Shown here: one piece after another, positions 47,432-55,595 of the stretch
Layout: every line of letters starts with the position of its first letter
Position numbering within the stretch: position 1 is the first letter of the stretch
DNA from: CAZHRC01 sp964533865
GTDB lineage: Bacteria > Bacillota > Clostridia > Tissierellales > Peptoniphilaceae
Direction: 5' to 3'
Assembly (NCBI GenBank): GCA_964533865.1
Contig: CAZHRC010000002.1
Location: 124,001 to 188,000 of the forward strand
DNA length: 64,000 bases
Notes under the pieces: generated by a model
Told to the model about the DNA's origin: nothing
Database searches by the model: none
The model's input: only the letters and a program-made list of their open reading frames with translations
Translations under genes and position numbers: made by a program

Positions 47432-47712
47432 AGTGTGGCGAAAGGCGCCACGTGAAGTGTCTACGATCCGCTCGACGTGGAGTGTGCCTTCGGCACGTGA
47501 AGGTCAAGGGAAAGGTCAAAACCCTCCCTCCGAGTCGGCGGAGAGCGTGCCGACCCACCTCCCTCGGGGATGGAGGCTAAGGTCAAGGGCAGAAAGATCC
47601 GGGTCTTATCAGCCACCCGAAGGGTGGCGTCCGTCAAGCTCCATCTCCGAGGGAGCTGGCTCCGCGACCTTTGCGGAGACTGAGGGAGGGTTTTGACCTT
47701 GACCTTTCTTTT
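47432..47712 (+). repeat. Copy 4 of the interspersed repeat (complete: modules A and inverted B)
   Basis: Order: GTGTGGCGAAAGGCGCCACGTG, GCCTTCGGCACGTGAAGGTC, module A (GTCGGC/GCCGAC stem between two CCTCCCTC segments), a GCCACCC-GAA-GGGTGGC hairpin, then inverted module B ending GACTGAGGGAGGG. It fills most of the 47352-47769 gap between secA and clpB. Confidence 0.8.
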
Positions 47713-47740
47713 TTCCTCTCCCACTCCCACTAACCACAAT

Positions 47741-47763
47741 AAACCCAGCGTTTCCGCTGGGTT
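47741..47763 (-). terminator. Terminator hairpin of clpB
   Basis: AACCCAGCG and CGCTGGGTT pair over a 4-base loop right after the clpB stop; the T-tract is short (TTTATTG). Confidence 0.6.
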
Positions 47764-47769
47764 CTAGTG

Positions 47770-50355
47770 TTATCTTTCAATTTTCATAGTCAATTCGCCA
47801 TTGTCTACTTCTACGTTAATGGTGTCTTTTTCTTTGAGTTCCCCTCCGATGAGCAGGCGTCCCAGAGCGGTTTCGACGTGTTTTTGCAAGTAGCGTTTCA
47901 CTGGCCTAGCACCGTATTGGATGGTATAGGCTCTGGCGAGAACGAGTTCCTTAGCTGCTGGGGTGAGGACGATGTGGATTTGGCGTTCTTCTAATCGATC
48001 GACGATGTCTTTCATGGACAGGTCGATGATTTCGTAGATTTCTTCTTCACCCAATGGTTTAAACAAGACGGTGTCGTCTACCCGGTTTAGAAATTCGGGT
48101 TTAAACAGTCGTCGCATTTCTGCCATAACATCATTTCGCGCCTCTGGAGAGATCTCGCCATCAGAGGTTAAGCCTTCGATGAGGGCGTGGGATCCGATGT
48201 TGGAGGTCATGATGATGATGGTGTTTTTGAAGTCGACGGTACGACCTTGGTTGTCGGTTAATCGACCGTCGTCTAACACTTGGAGCAAGATGTTGAACAC
48301 ATCGGGATGGGCTTTTTCAATTTCGTCAAAGAGCACCACAGCGTAGGGCATGCGGCGAACGGCTTCGGTTAATTGACCGCCTTCGTCGTAGCCCACATAT
48401 CCTGGAGGCGCTCCGACCAATCGCGATACGGAGTGCTTTTCCATGTACTCGGACATATCGATGCGAATGAGATTTTTTTCGTCATCAAACATCGCTTCGG
48501 TGAGGGCTTTAGCGAGTTCCGTTTTACCGACACCCGTTGGCCCCAAGAAGATAAAAGAACCAATGGGGCGATTTGGATTTTTCATACCAGATCTTGCGCG
48601 TATCATCGCATCGGTCACAGAGTTGACCGCTTCTTCTTGACCGATGACCCTTTTGTGCAAGATGGCGTCTAGGTTGAGCAATTTATCTCTTTCCGCTTCC
48701 ACCAACTTGGTCACTGGCACTCCGGTCCACTTCGACACCACTTCAGCGATGTCTTCTTCGGTGACCTCTTCTTTGAGCATTCCCGTTTCCTCTTTCGCTT
48801 TTTCGTTAGCTTCGGCGAGTTTTTGCTCTAAGACTTGCAGTTTGCCGTATTTCAATTCGGATAACCGCTCAAAATCGTAGTGGCGCTCTGCCTCATTGAT
48901 TTGCCTGCGAACGTCGTCGATTTCTGTTTTGATGTCCGAAACGGCGTTGATGCTTTTCTTTTCATCTTCCCATCGAGCAAAAGCTGAGTCGTATTCCGAT
49001 TGAAGCTCGGCGAGTTCCCCTTCTAGTTTTTCTAAACGCCCTTTAGACAAATCGTCGGTTTCTTTTTTCAAAGCGGCTTTCTCGATTTGCAGTTGAAGGA
49101 TGCGACGTCTCGTATCGTCGATCTCCTCGGGCATAGAGTCGATTTCAGTTTTTACCATCGCCGAAGCCTCATCCATGAGATCGATCGCCTTATCCGGCAA
49201 GAATCGATCGGTGATATAGCGATCTGAAAGGGTTGCCGCTGCGATGACCGCGTTATCTGAAATGCGAATGCCGTGATGGATTTCGTATTTTTCCTTGATT
49301 CCACGCAATATGGATATGGTGTCCTCCACGGTAGGCTCAGTGACCAAGATTTTTTGGAATCGGCGTTCAAGAGCACCGTCTTTCTCGATGTTTTCACGAT
49401 ATTCGTTGAGGGTGGTCGCCCCAATGGTGTGGATTTCCCCACGGGCAAGCATCGGTTTCATCATGTTCGATGCATCCATTGCCCCTTCCGCTTTTCCAGC
49501 ACCAACGATGGTGTGGATTTCATCAATAAAAAGGATGATTTGCCCATCGGAATCGCGTATGGCATCGAGGACGGCTTTGAGCCTTTCTTCAAACTCCCCT
49601 CGATACTTTGCACCGGCGAGAAGCGCACCCATATCCAATGCAAATACGGTTTTATCCTTTAAGGACTCGGGCACGTCGTTTCTGACGATGCGTTGAGCTA
49701 GCCCTTCGACAATGGCGGTTTTGCCCACGCCTGGTTCGCCGATGAGGACCGGATTGTTTTTAGTGCGTCTCGATAGGATGCGCACGCAATGGCGGATTTC
49801 GTCGTCTCGACCAATCACGGGGTCGATGGCTCCGTTTCGCGCTTCTTCGGTAAGGTCTCTACCGTATTTTTCCAATGGGTTTTCGGTGGCTTCTGGATTG
49901 TCCGATGTGATCTTTTGACTCCCTCGTAGCTCGACAACTTGATCTTTAAAAGCTTTGTAAGTGATGTTGTAGGCTTTGGTGATGCGTGTCGATGCAATGT
50001 TTCGTTCTGCTAATAGCGCCAAGTAAATGTGATCGACGCTCACGTAGCCGTCGCCAAGTTGTGCCGCCTCGTCTTCTGACTTGAGCAGTATTTTTTGGAA
50101 GGTTCTCGAGGGGTAGAGATTGGCCTCCCCCGATTGGCTTGGTAGGGCTTCCATTTGTGTTTTCACTTCTTTAACGTAAGCGTTGGTGTCGATTCCCATT
50201 AGTGAAAGGACCCGTCGCACCATGTCATCGCCATTTTGAATGAGCGCATAGTGAAGATGGAGGTCCGTCAATTCCGGGTTGCCATTTTTTATGGCAATAT
50301 TTTGCGCCTCCTGGATAACTTCCAGAGATTTTTTCGTGTATTTGTTTTGATCCAT
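47770..50355 (-). CDS. clpB: AAA+ disaggregase ClpB
   Basis: An 861-residue hexameric disaggregase: Clp-N repeats (1-150), AAA domain 1 (GEPGVGKTAIVEGLAQR, about residue 203), a long coiled-coil M domain (about 400-530), and AAA domain 2 (GPTGVGKTELAKALTEA, about residue 605) with VGAPPGYVGYDEGGQLTE. The presence of the M domain and lack of a UVR or zinc motif separate it from ClpC and ClpE. It rescues aggregated proteins together with DnaK/DnaJ. AAGGAGG precedes the ATG. It follows cbpA by 22 bases under a CtsR-type promoter. Confidence 0.97.
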   Translation of the reverse strand: MDQNKYTKKSLEVIQEAQNIAIKNGNPELTDLHLHYALIQNGDDMVRRVLSLMGIDTNAYVKEVKTQMEALPSQSGEANLYPSRTFQKILLKSEDEAAQLGDGYVSVDHIYLALLAERNIASTRITKAYNITYKAFKDQVVELRGSQKITSDNPEATENPLEKYGRDLTEEARNGAIDPVIGRDDEIRHCVRILSRRTKNNPVLIGEPGVGKTAIVEGLAQRIVRNDVPESLKDKTVFALDMGALLAGAKYRGEFEERLKAVLDAIRDSDGQIILFIDEIHTIVGAGKAEGAMDASNMMKPMLARGEIHTIGATTLNEYRENIEKDGALERRFQKILVTEPTVEDTISILRGIKEKYEIHHGIRISDNAVIAAATLSDRYITDRFLPDKAIDLMDEASAMVKTEIDSMPEEIDDTRRRILQLQIEKAALKKETDDLSKGRLEKLEGELAELQSEYDSAFARWEDEKKSINAVSDIKTEIDDVRRQINEAERHYDFERLSELKYGKLQVLEQKLAEANEKAKEETGMLKEEVTEEDIAEVVSKWTGVPVTKLVEAERDKLLNLDAILHKRVIGQEEAVNSVTDAMIRARSGMKNPNRPIGSFIFLGPTGVGKTELAKALTEAMFDDEKNLIRIDMSEYMEKHSVSRLVGAPPGYVGYDEGGQLTEAVRRMPYAVVLFDEIEKAHPDVFNILLQVLDDGRLTDNQGRTVDFKNTIIIMTSNIGSHALIEGLTSDGEISPEARNDVMAEMRRLFKPEFLNRVDDTVLFKPLGEEEIYEIIDLSMKDIVDRLEERQIHIVLTPAAKELVLARAYTIQYGARPVKRYLQKHVETALGRLLIGGELKEKDTINVEVDNGELTMKIER

Positions 50356-50377
50356 AATAAACCTCCTTGGGTATGTG

Positions 50378-51301
50378 TTATTGATTCATGGATTCCGCCA
50401 ATTGGCGGTAGAGGTCTTCTTGTTCTTCGGTGAGATGGACTGGGTTTTGAATGCGAACGTCTAGGAACAAATCGCCGGTGACGCCTTGGCGATCGACAAA
50501 TCCTTTTTTGCCAACGCGAATCCGCTTACCCGATTGAATGCCTTTGGGCACGCGCACTTTGATCCGTCCAGAAAGTGTATCCACCACTTTGGACGTGCCG
50601 AGGGCAGCTTCCCATGGAAAAACGTCTAAATGTTTGACGATGTCCAAACCTACGAGCTCGTTTTCGCTGTCGATAACATTAATTTTGACCAAAATATCTG
50701 CGTCTAGTCCGATCTTTTCCCCTTTGACTTTGATTTTCTTGCCAGGGATCATCCCCTTCGGTATTTTAACCTCGAGGTTTTTATTTTCACCGTTGATGTT
50801 CAAGCCGAGGGTTTTTGTCGTTCCTTCGTAAACTTCTTTAAGGCTGGCCGAAAGCTCAGTGTCGTACTGTTGTCTTGGCGCTTTTCGCGATCGCCCTCTC
50901 TGGCCAAACCCCGAAAAAACGTCTTGAGCGCTCCCTTGGGCGCCGCCGCCGCCACCAAAAAACATGTTGAAGAAATCGGAGAAACCGCCTTGGCCACCCG
51001 ATGAGGTGTAGGTATAGCCTTGGCCGCCGCCAAAATCAAACCCGTACTGGGACGGGTCGAAGTTTTGTCCCCCTTGAAATTCGAAATCTTTTCCAAAGGT
51101 GTCATATTTTTTGCGCTTCCCTTCATCGCTGAGAACCTCATAGGCCTCATTGATCTCTTTAAATTTCTCTTGTGCTTTATCATCACCTTGATTCACATCA
51201 GGGTGATACTGTTTTGCAAGCTTACGGTAAGCTTTTTTTATTTCTGATGGGCTAGCCGTTTTCTCGACGCCAAGCACCTCATAATAATCTCTAAATTCCA
51301 T
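50378..51301 (-). CDS. cbpA: DnaJ-class co-chaperone, CbpA-like
   Basis: A 307-residue class B J-protein: J domain at 1-70 with the HPD motif (YHPDVNQG, residues 33-35), a Gly/Phe-rich linker (GGQGGFSDFFNMFFGGGGG), then two C-terminal substrate-binding domains (IPKGMIPGKKIKVKGEK, VRVPKGIQSGKRIRV). The four CxxCxGxG zinc motifs of DnaJ are absent, as in CbpA. It would hand substrates to DnaK and so work with ClpB, which is encoded next in the same operon. Confidence 0.92.
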   Translation of the reverse strand: MEFRDYYEVLGVEKTASPSEIKKAYRKLAKQYHPDVNQGDDKAQEKFKEINEAYEVLSDEGKRKKYDTFGKDFEFQGGQNFDPSQYGFDFGGGQGYTYTSSGGQGGFSDFFNMFFGGGGGAQGSAQDVFSGFGQRGRSRKAPRQQYDTELSASLKEVYEGTTKTLGLNINGENKNLEVKIPKGMIPGKKIKVKGEKIGLDADILVKINVIDSENELVGLDIVKHLDVFPWEAALGTSKVVDTLSGRIKVRVPKGIQSGKRIRVGKKGFVDRQGVTGDLFLDVRIQNPVHLTEEQEDLYRQLAESMNQ

Positions 51302-51354
51302 AATGTACTCCCTTCTGCGTTCTAGGTTATCGTTGTGAAAAGGTCTAAAGGTTT

Positions 51355-51371
51355 TTTGACCATCTTTGACC
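51355..51371 (-). promoter_or_regulatory. CtsR operator
   Basis: GGTCAAA-GAT-GGTCAAA on the minus strand matches the CtsR direct-repeat consensus RGTCAAA-NAN-RGTCAAA fully. It lies just downstream of the -10 box, where binding represses. Confidence 0.88.
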
Positions 51372-51379
51372 TTGGTTTT

Positions 51380-51408
51380 ATTATACGCTCTTTCCGACCG
51401 TTTTGCAA
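51380..51408 (-). promoter_or_regulatory. Promoter of cbpA-clpB
   Basis: TTGCAA, 17 bases, TATAAT on the minus strand, with the CtsR site directly downstream. Confidence 0.85.
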
Positions 51409-51460
51409 GGATTTTTTGAAGATCATAGCGGTATAATCAGGTGAAATATACACACCGTTC

Positions 51461-51499
51461 AAAAAAAGCCCTTCCTCGTACGATCCCGAGGAAAGGCTT
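51461..51499 (-). terminator. Terminator of the trkA-trkH-phosphoribosyltransferase operon
   Basis: AAGCCTTTCCTCG pairs with CGAGGAAGGGCTT (minus strand) and is followed by TTTTTG. Confidence 0.85.
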
Positions 51500-51504
51500 G
51501 GTGA

Positions 51505-52014
51505 TTAACGCGAGTATTGAATTCTCGAGGACACGGGAAACCCCTCGAGTCTTTGTCTACCACCGAGGTGGGGCAATTCGAGTAAAAACTGACAATACAA
51601 AATCTCTGCGCCTTTGCTAACTAATAGATCCGCGGTGCGCTTTACGGTTTTGCCTGCACCGAGAATGTCGGCCATGACGACCATGCGCTTTCCTTTGATT
51701 CCGATTTCAGGAAGGGCGCCGACGACGAAGCCGTTTTCCGCCGGCATGATCTCATGATCGGTGGCGGTTTCCTGCACTTTGGGAAATGGTACAAATCCAA
51801 CGCCTAGGGCGTAGGACACTGCCGATGGCAGCAGGTAGCCTTTGTCAACGGGAGAGACAATGTAATCAAAGGGGACTTCCCACATATCTTCAATGGTACG
51901 ATCCACCGCTTCTCTTAGACAGTCTCGATTGGTGGTCAAAGGCGAAAGATCCACGTAGTAGGGTTCATTTGGTCGGTAGTTTTCGATCACTCGAATGTAT
52001 TCGTTAAGATTCAT
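51505..52014 (-). CDS. Phosphoribosyltransferase-family protein
   Basis: A 169-residue type I PRTase fold. The PRPP-binding motif is RMVVMADILGAGKTVKRTADLL (about residues 110-131), preceded by a flexible-loop-like region (PFPKVQETATDHEIM). In the motif one of the usual two acidic residues is replaced (MAD for VDD). The closest general type is adenine/xanthine PRTase-like, but the base or regulator role is not clear. It starts 14 bases after trkH, apparently in that operon. Confidence 0.75.
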   Translation of the reverse strand: MNLNEYIRVIENYRPNEPYYVDLSPLTTNRDCLREAVDRTIEDMWEVPFDYIVSPVDKGYLLPSAVSYALGVGFVPFPKVQETATDHEIMPAENGFVVGALPEIGIKGKRMVVMADILGAGKTVKRTADLLVSKGAEILYCQFLLELPHLGGRQRLEGFPVSSRIQYSR

Positions 52015-52028
52015 AGCACGCTCCTCTT

Positions 52029-53480
52029 TTAATGACGTTTGCGCCAGGTGCTCGGGCTAAATAAAACGACGATGGGAAAGATCTCCAATCGACCGACGAT
52101 CATGCCGATGGAGAGGGTGATTTTTGAGATATCTGATAAGTGTGAAAAGTTTGCAGCGGGTCCAACTTTGCCCAAACCTGGTCCGATGTTGTTAAAGGTG
52201 GCCGCTACTGCACTAAAGGCCGTTAGGAAATCTGGAACGTCGAAGGCAATGATCACAAGTAGCGCTACAAAGATCATCATGTACACCACGAAGTAATTGC
52301 TGATGCGCGATAGCGTCTGATCCGGCACTCCTCTGTCGTTCATGATCACTGAAACTTTGCGATTGGGGTTTAGATACCTTTTGCACTCGGCAATGGCAGA
52401 TCGGCCGAGCATTACGACACGAGAGACTTTAAGCCCACCAGCTGTCGAACCGGCACAAGCCCCGACAAACATGATCAAAAGCAGCACCAGCTGAGATAAC
52501 AAAGGCCACTGCCCAAAATCCGCAGTGGAATAACCGGTGGTGGTGATCACCGAGGATACACTGAAAAAGGCGTCTCGTACCATGGTGGCGTAATTATCGT
52601 AGTTTGGAAAGAGATTAAAACAAATCAACGCAATGGCAATGGCGATAATCTTCAAAAACCATTTGAGCTCATCGTCTTTTAGCGCTTCTTTGACGTGTCC
52701 TGTCAGCACGAGAAAGTGTAGGTTGAAGTTGATCCCAAACACGATCATTGCAACGCCGAGGATCATTTCGACCGCTGGATTTTGGTAAAAAGCGACGGAG
52801 CCGTTTTTGATCCCAAATCCTCCGGTCCCCGCTGCGCCAAAAGCGTGAAGAGTCGCATCGAACAACGGCAACCCCGCCACCACCAATATCCCGACGAGTA
52901 TGATGGTCATCACCGTATAGATGACGTAAAGTATGCGCGCCGTGTGGCTCAGTCGACTGACCAACTTACCGAAGACGGGCCCAGGCACTTCCGCTTTCAT
53001 AATGTGAATCGTATCTGGCTCGATCTTTGGCATAACCGCCAATGCGAGGACTAAAAAGCCCATACCTCCAACAAAGTGACTAAAACTTCGCCAAAACAAC
53101 CCACTGTTGCTCATCGCGGTCAGATCTGTGATAATGCTTGACCCAGTGGTAGTAAACCCGCTGGCCATTTCAAAAAAGCAATCCACAACGGAGGGGATTT
53201 CACCTGTAAAGTAAAAGGGCAGTCCACCAAAGAAAGACACGAGTATCCACGCCAACCCGGTGATGACAAAACCCTCCTTAGTATAGTAACGGGTGGTGTC
53301 TGGTTTTTTTAAACCCCATATCAATCCTAGGATCAACAGTAGAGCGATAGTTTTTGCGTAGGCGATTTTAATCATCGGGGCTTCTCCGTAGTAAAAAGCC
53401 ACCAAAAGGGGTAAAAACATCAGCACCCCTTCAAGTAAGAAAATGCGCCCTAGGACGTATCGCACCATTTTTAGGTTCAT
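52029..53480 (-). CDS. trkH: Potassium uptake channel subunit TrkH/KtrB family
   Basis: A 483-residue membrane protein with the repeated pore modules of the SKT superfamily. Selectivity-filter-like segments are SGFTTTGSSI, FGAAGTGGFGIKNG, VITTTGYSTADF and FNNIGPGLGKVGP. It conducts K+ under control of the peripheral TrkA protein. The gene starts inside the end of trkA (ATGA overlap), which secures joint translation. Confidence 0.94.
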   Translation of the reverse strand: MNLKMVRYVLGRIFLLEGVLMFLPLLVAFYYGEAPMIKIAYAKTIALLLILGLIWGLKKPDTTRYYTKEGFVITGLAWILVSFFGGLPFYFTGEIPSVVDCFFEMASGFTTTGSSIITDLTAMSNSGLFWRSFSHFVGGMGFLVLALAVMPKIEPDTIHIMKAEVPGPVFGKLVSRLSHTARILYVIYTVMTIILVGILVVAGLPLFDATLHAFGAAGTGGFGIKNGSVAFYQNPAVEMILGVAMIVFGINFNLHFLVLTGHVKEALKDDELKWFLKIIAIAIALICFNLFPNYDNYATMVRDAFFSVSSVITTTGYSTADFGQWPLLSQLVLLLIMFVGACAGSTAGGLKVSRVVMLGRSAIAECKRYLNPNRKVSVIMNDRGVPDQTLSRISNYFVVYMMIFVALLVIIAFDVPDFLTAFSAVAATFNNIGPGLGKVGPAANFSHLSDISKITLSIGMIVGRLEIFPIVVLFSPSTWRKRH

Positions 53481-54841
53481 CGCCGTCCCTCCAAAACCCC
53501 ATCCAAATCGTCCATAAAGCGATTAGTCGTCACGACCACCACTCTATCTCGTGGCAAGATAACGTCGTCCCCAGAGGGAAACAAGGCTTTGTGATTGCGT
53601 ATGATAAAGGCAATGAGTATGCCATCCTTTAATTGGAGCTGGCGAATGGGCGTGTCGATTAACCGACTGTCGGATTTAGCGATAAACTCCAATGCCTCTA
53701 CCCGATTGTCCGCCATACGGTGTAGGGTTTCCACTTTGGATCCTGTCGAATTGATCAACGCGCGAACGTAGCGTACGATAATATCTGCGACGATTTTCTT
53801 TGGACTGACAATGGATTTTAGAGCCCCTGGTGTGAGAATGGATAGCAATCGCGTCCGATCCACTTTCGTTACCGTTTTGCTCACCCCTTCGGCTTTGGCG
53901 TAGAGTGAGGCGATGATGTTCTCTTCGTCGATACCTGTCAAAGAGATAAACACGTCATAGTCCGCCACTCGCTCTCTGTCGAGGAAGTCTTGGTTTGTTC
54001 CGTCACCATAGATCACTTCCGCTTCTGGAAAATCGGCACTTAATGCCTCCGCTTTTTTCTCGTCCACTTCCACAATTTTAACGTCGATGTGGTGTTGGAG
54101 AAGGATCTCTACGAGGTAATAGCTCACCTTTCCCCCGCCGACGATAAAACATGAGCGTATGGGTTTTTGGTGAAACCCTTTGTCTCTACAAAAACGCTCC
54201 AGATCTTTTGAGGTTCCAGTAACGTGGATCAAATCCCCTGCCTTAAGCACAAAATCTCCAGAAGGAATGTACACCTCTTCGCCTCGTTCAACGATGCAGA
54301 CGAGAATGTGATTGAGCACCATTTTCTGAAAGTCGATTAAGGATTTGCCCACCAACTCGTTGTCCGCAGTCAACTCCAGCTTAATAATGCTGACCTTGTT
54401 GTCCACAAAGGTCTCCACGTCCATCGCCTCTCGATAGCGCAAGGTATTAATAATGGTTTTTGCCGTCAGTTTTTCCGGATTGACCATCATATCAATCCCC
54501 AAACTCTCTCGCATAAAATCAATATGTGTGGCGTATCTGGGATTTCGCACTCGAGCGATGGTGTTTTTAGCGCCCAGTTTTTTTGCGATAATACTCGATA
54601 CAATGTTGATTTCATCGTCGTCGGTGACGGCGATAAACACGCCGGCTTCTTGAACGCCAGCGTCGATGAGCACTTCGTATTCTGCTCCATTGCCATGCAA
54701 GCCAGTGATATCCGAGCGTTCGATGAGTTGTTCCAACTTCTTTTCGTTTTGTTCAATTAAGATGACGTCGCTGCCTTCAATCGCAAGGTCTTCGCATAGA
54801 AGCTCGCCAACTTTTCCAGCACCCACGATAATGATTTTCAT
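53477..54841 (-). CDS. trkA: Trk potassium uptake regulatory subunit TrkA
   Basis: A 454-residue cytoplasmic protein made of two RCK units. The first Rossmann fold begins MKIIIVGAGKVGELLCEDL, the second CFIVGGGKVSYYLVEILL (about residue 228). Each is followed by a TrkA-C domain (about 145-220 and 370-450). It binds NAD(H) or nucleotides and gates TrkH. Upstream a minus-strand TATAAT (54870-54875) is a likely -10 box; GGAGGAG precedes the ATG. Confidence 0.94.
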   Translation of the reverse strand: MKIIIVGAGKVGELLCEDLAIEGSDVILIEQNEKKLEQLIERSDITGLHGNGAEYEVLIDAGVQEAGVFIAVTDDDEINIVSSIIAKKLGAKNTIARVRNPRYATHIDFMRESLGIDMMVNPEKLTAKTIINTLRYREAMDVETFVDNKVSIIKLELTADNELVGKSLIDFQKMVLNHILVCIVERGEEVYIPSGDFVLKAGDLIHVTGTSKDLERFCRDKGFHQKPIRSCFIVGGGKVSYYLVEILLQHHIDVKIVEVDEKKAEALSADFPEAEVIYGDGTNQDFLDRERVADYDVFISLTGIDEENIIASLYAKAEGVSKTVTKVDRTRLLSILTPGALKSIVSPKKIVADIIVRYVRALINSTGSKVETLHRMADNRVEALEFIAKSDSRLIDTPIRQLQLKDGILIAFIIRNHKALFPSGDDVILPRDRVVVVTTNRFMDDLDGVLEGRR

Positions 54842-54940
54842 AACTCCTCCATTTTCGAAGTATAGAATGATTATAACCTACTTTAGATCGAAATGAAACG
54901 CTATTCCAAAATATCTCTTTTCGCTAGCAATTCCCCATTT

Positions 54941-55471
54941 CTAATCCCTACGGGTTAAAATATCCACGACTACGGCGACCGCACGCTGGAGTTCGTATGA
55001 TCCCACTTTTTTCGCCAAGTCCCATCGGCGCCGCTTCTGGAAATCGAGTTGAATGACCGCCGCCAAATGCCTGTTCTGCCGAATGGCCTTCTCGCTCGAC
55101 AAGGTGGAGAGGTGTTCACCTGTAGTAAGAACGATGGTATTGTTCACGTGCTCGCGGATCTCGCACGCATTGACATAGCAATAAGCTCCATCGTTTCGCC
55201 CAATGGGAATGCGGTACTTCAAGCCGATAAGAATAATATCTTCCCTGAGCACACGAGGGATATTTTTCCTAATGGTTAATAATTTTTCATATTTTTCCCG
55301 CGTCGCTTTTTCGTCGATGGAAAACTGGCAGTACAGATTGCGCAAACAACTGCGCACCGATTTCCCAATAGGATATACCCCTTTTTTGGTATAAATTTCA
55401 GCTGTGTTTCCGTTATCGTATGCGGGGAGCAAAGCAAGAATGCCTTCCTCTACCCACTTCTCAGCGGTCAT
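54941..55471 (-). CDS. Uncharacterised protein, possible ComK-like regulator
   Basis: A 176-residue soluble protein that I do not recognise with certainty. The order of segments recalls ComK of Bacilli: an N-terminal ALLP...G...IYTKKG strand, a short SC-containing block (VRSCLRNLYC), a hydrophobic-basic segment (DIILIGLKYRIPIG), an aromatic strand pair (GAYCYVNACEIREH), then VLTTGEHLSTLSS and a basic helical tail (FQKRRRWDLAKKVG). ComK (192 residues) is the competence master regulator. No competence genes are adjacent. AGGAGGTGAG precedes the ATG. The match was made by eye and needs a profile search. Confidence 0.5.
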   Translation of the reverse strand: MTAEKWVEEGILALLPAYDNGNTAEIYTKKGVYPIGKSVRSCLRNLYCQFSIDEKATREKYEKLLTIRKNIPRVLREDIILIGLKYRIPIGRNDGAYCYVNACEIREHVNNTIVLTTGEHLSTLSSEKAIRQNRHLAAVIQLDFQKRRRWDLAKKVGSYELQRAVAVVVDILTRRD

Positions 55472-55547
55472 CGTCTCACCTCCTTTCGTTAAGTGTAAAG
55501 AACATTTGTTCTATTGTCAAGGCCCACTTTTCTCATGCCCTTGAGTC

Positions 55548-55584
55548 AAAAAAAGCCTTGTGAACAAATTGTCCACAAGGCTTT
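55548..55584 (-). terminator. Terminator of the ABC-F gene
   Basis: AAAGCCTTGTG and CACAAGGCTTT pair; the minus strand continues with TTTTTTTGAC. Confidence 0.85.
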
Positions 55585-55595
55585 GACTTTTACAA

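Noticed and set aside
47350..47739. Overlapping open frames on both strands (Pro/Ser/Arg-rich) in the secA-clpB gap
   Set aside because: They are made entirely of the interspersed repeat, lack ribosome-binding sites, and the same peptides recur at other repeat copies.
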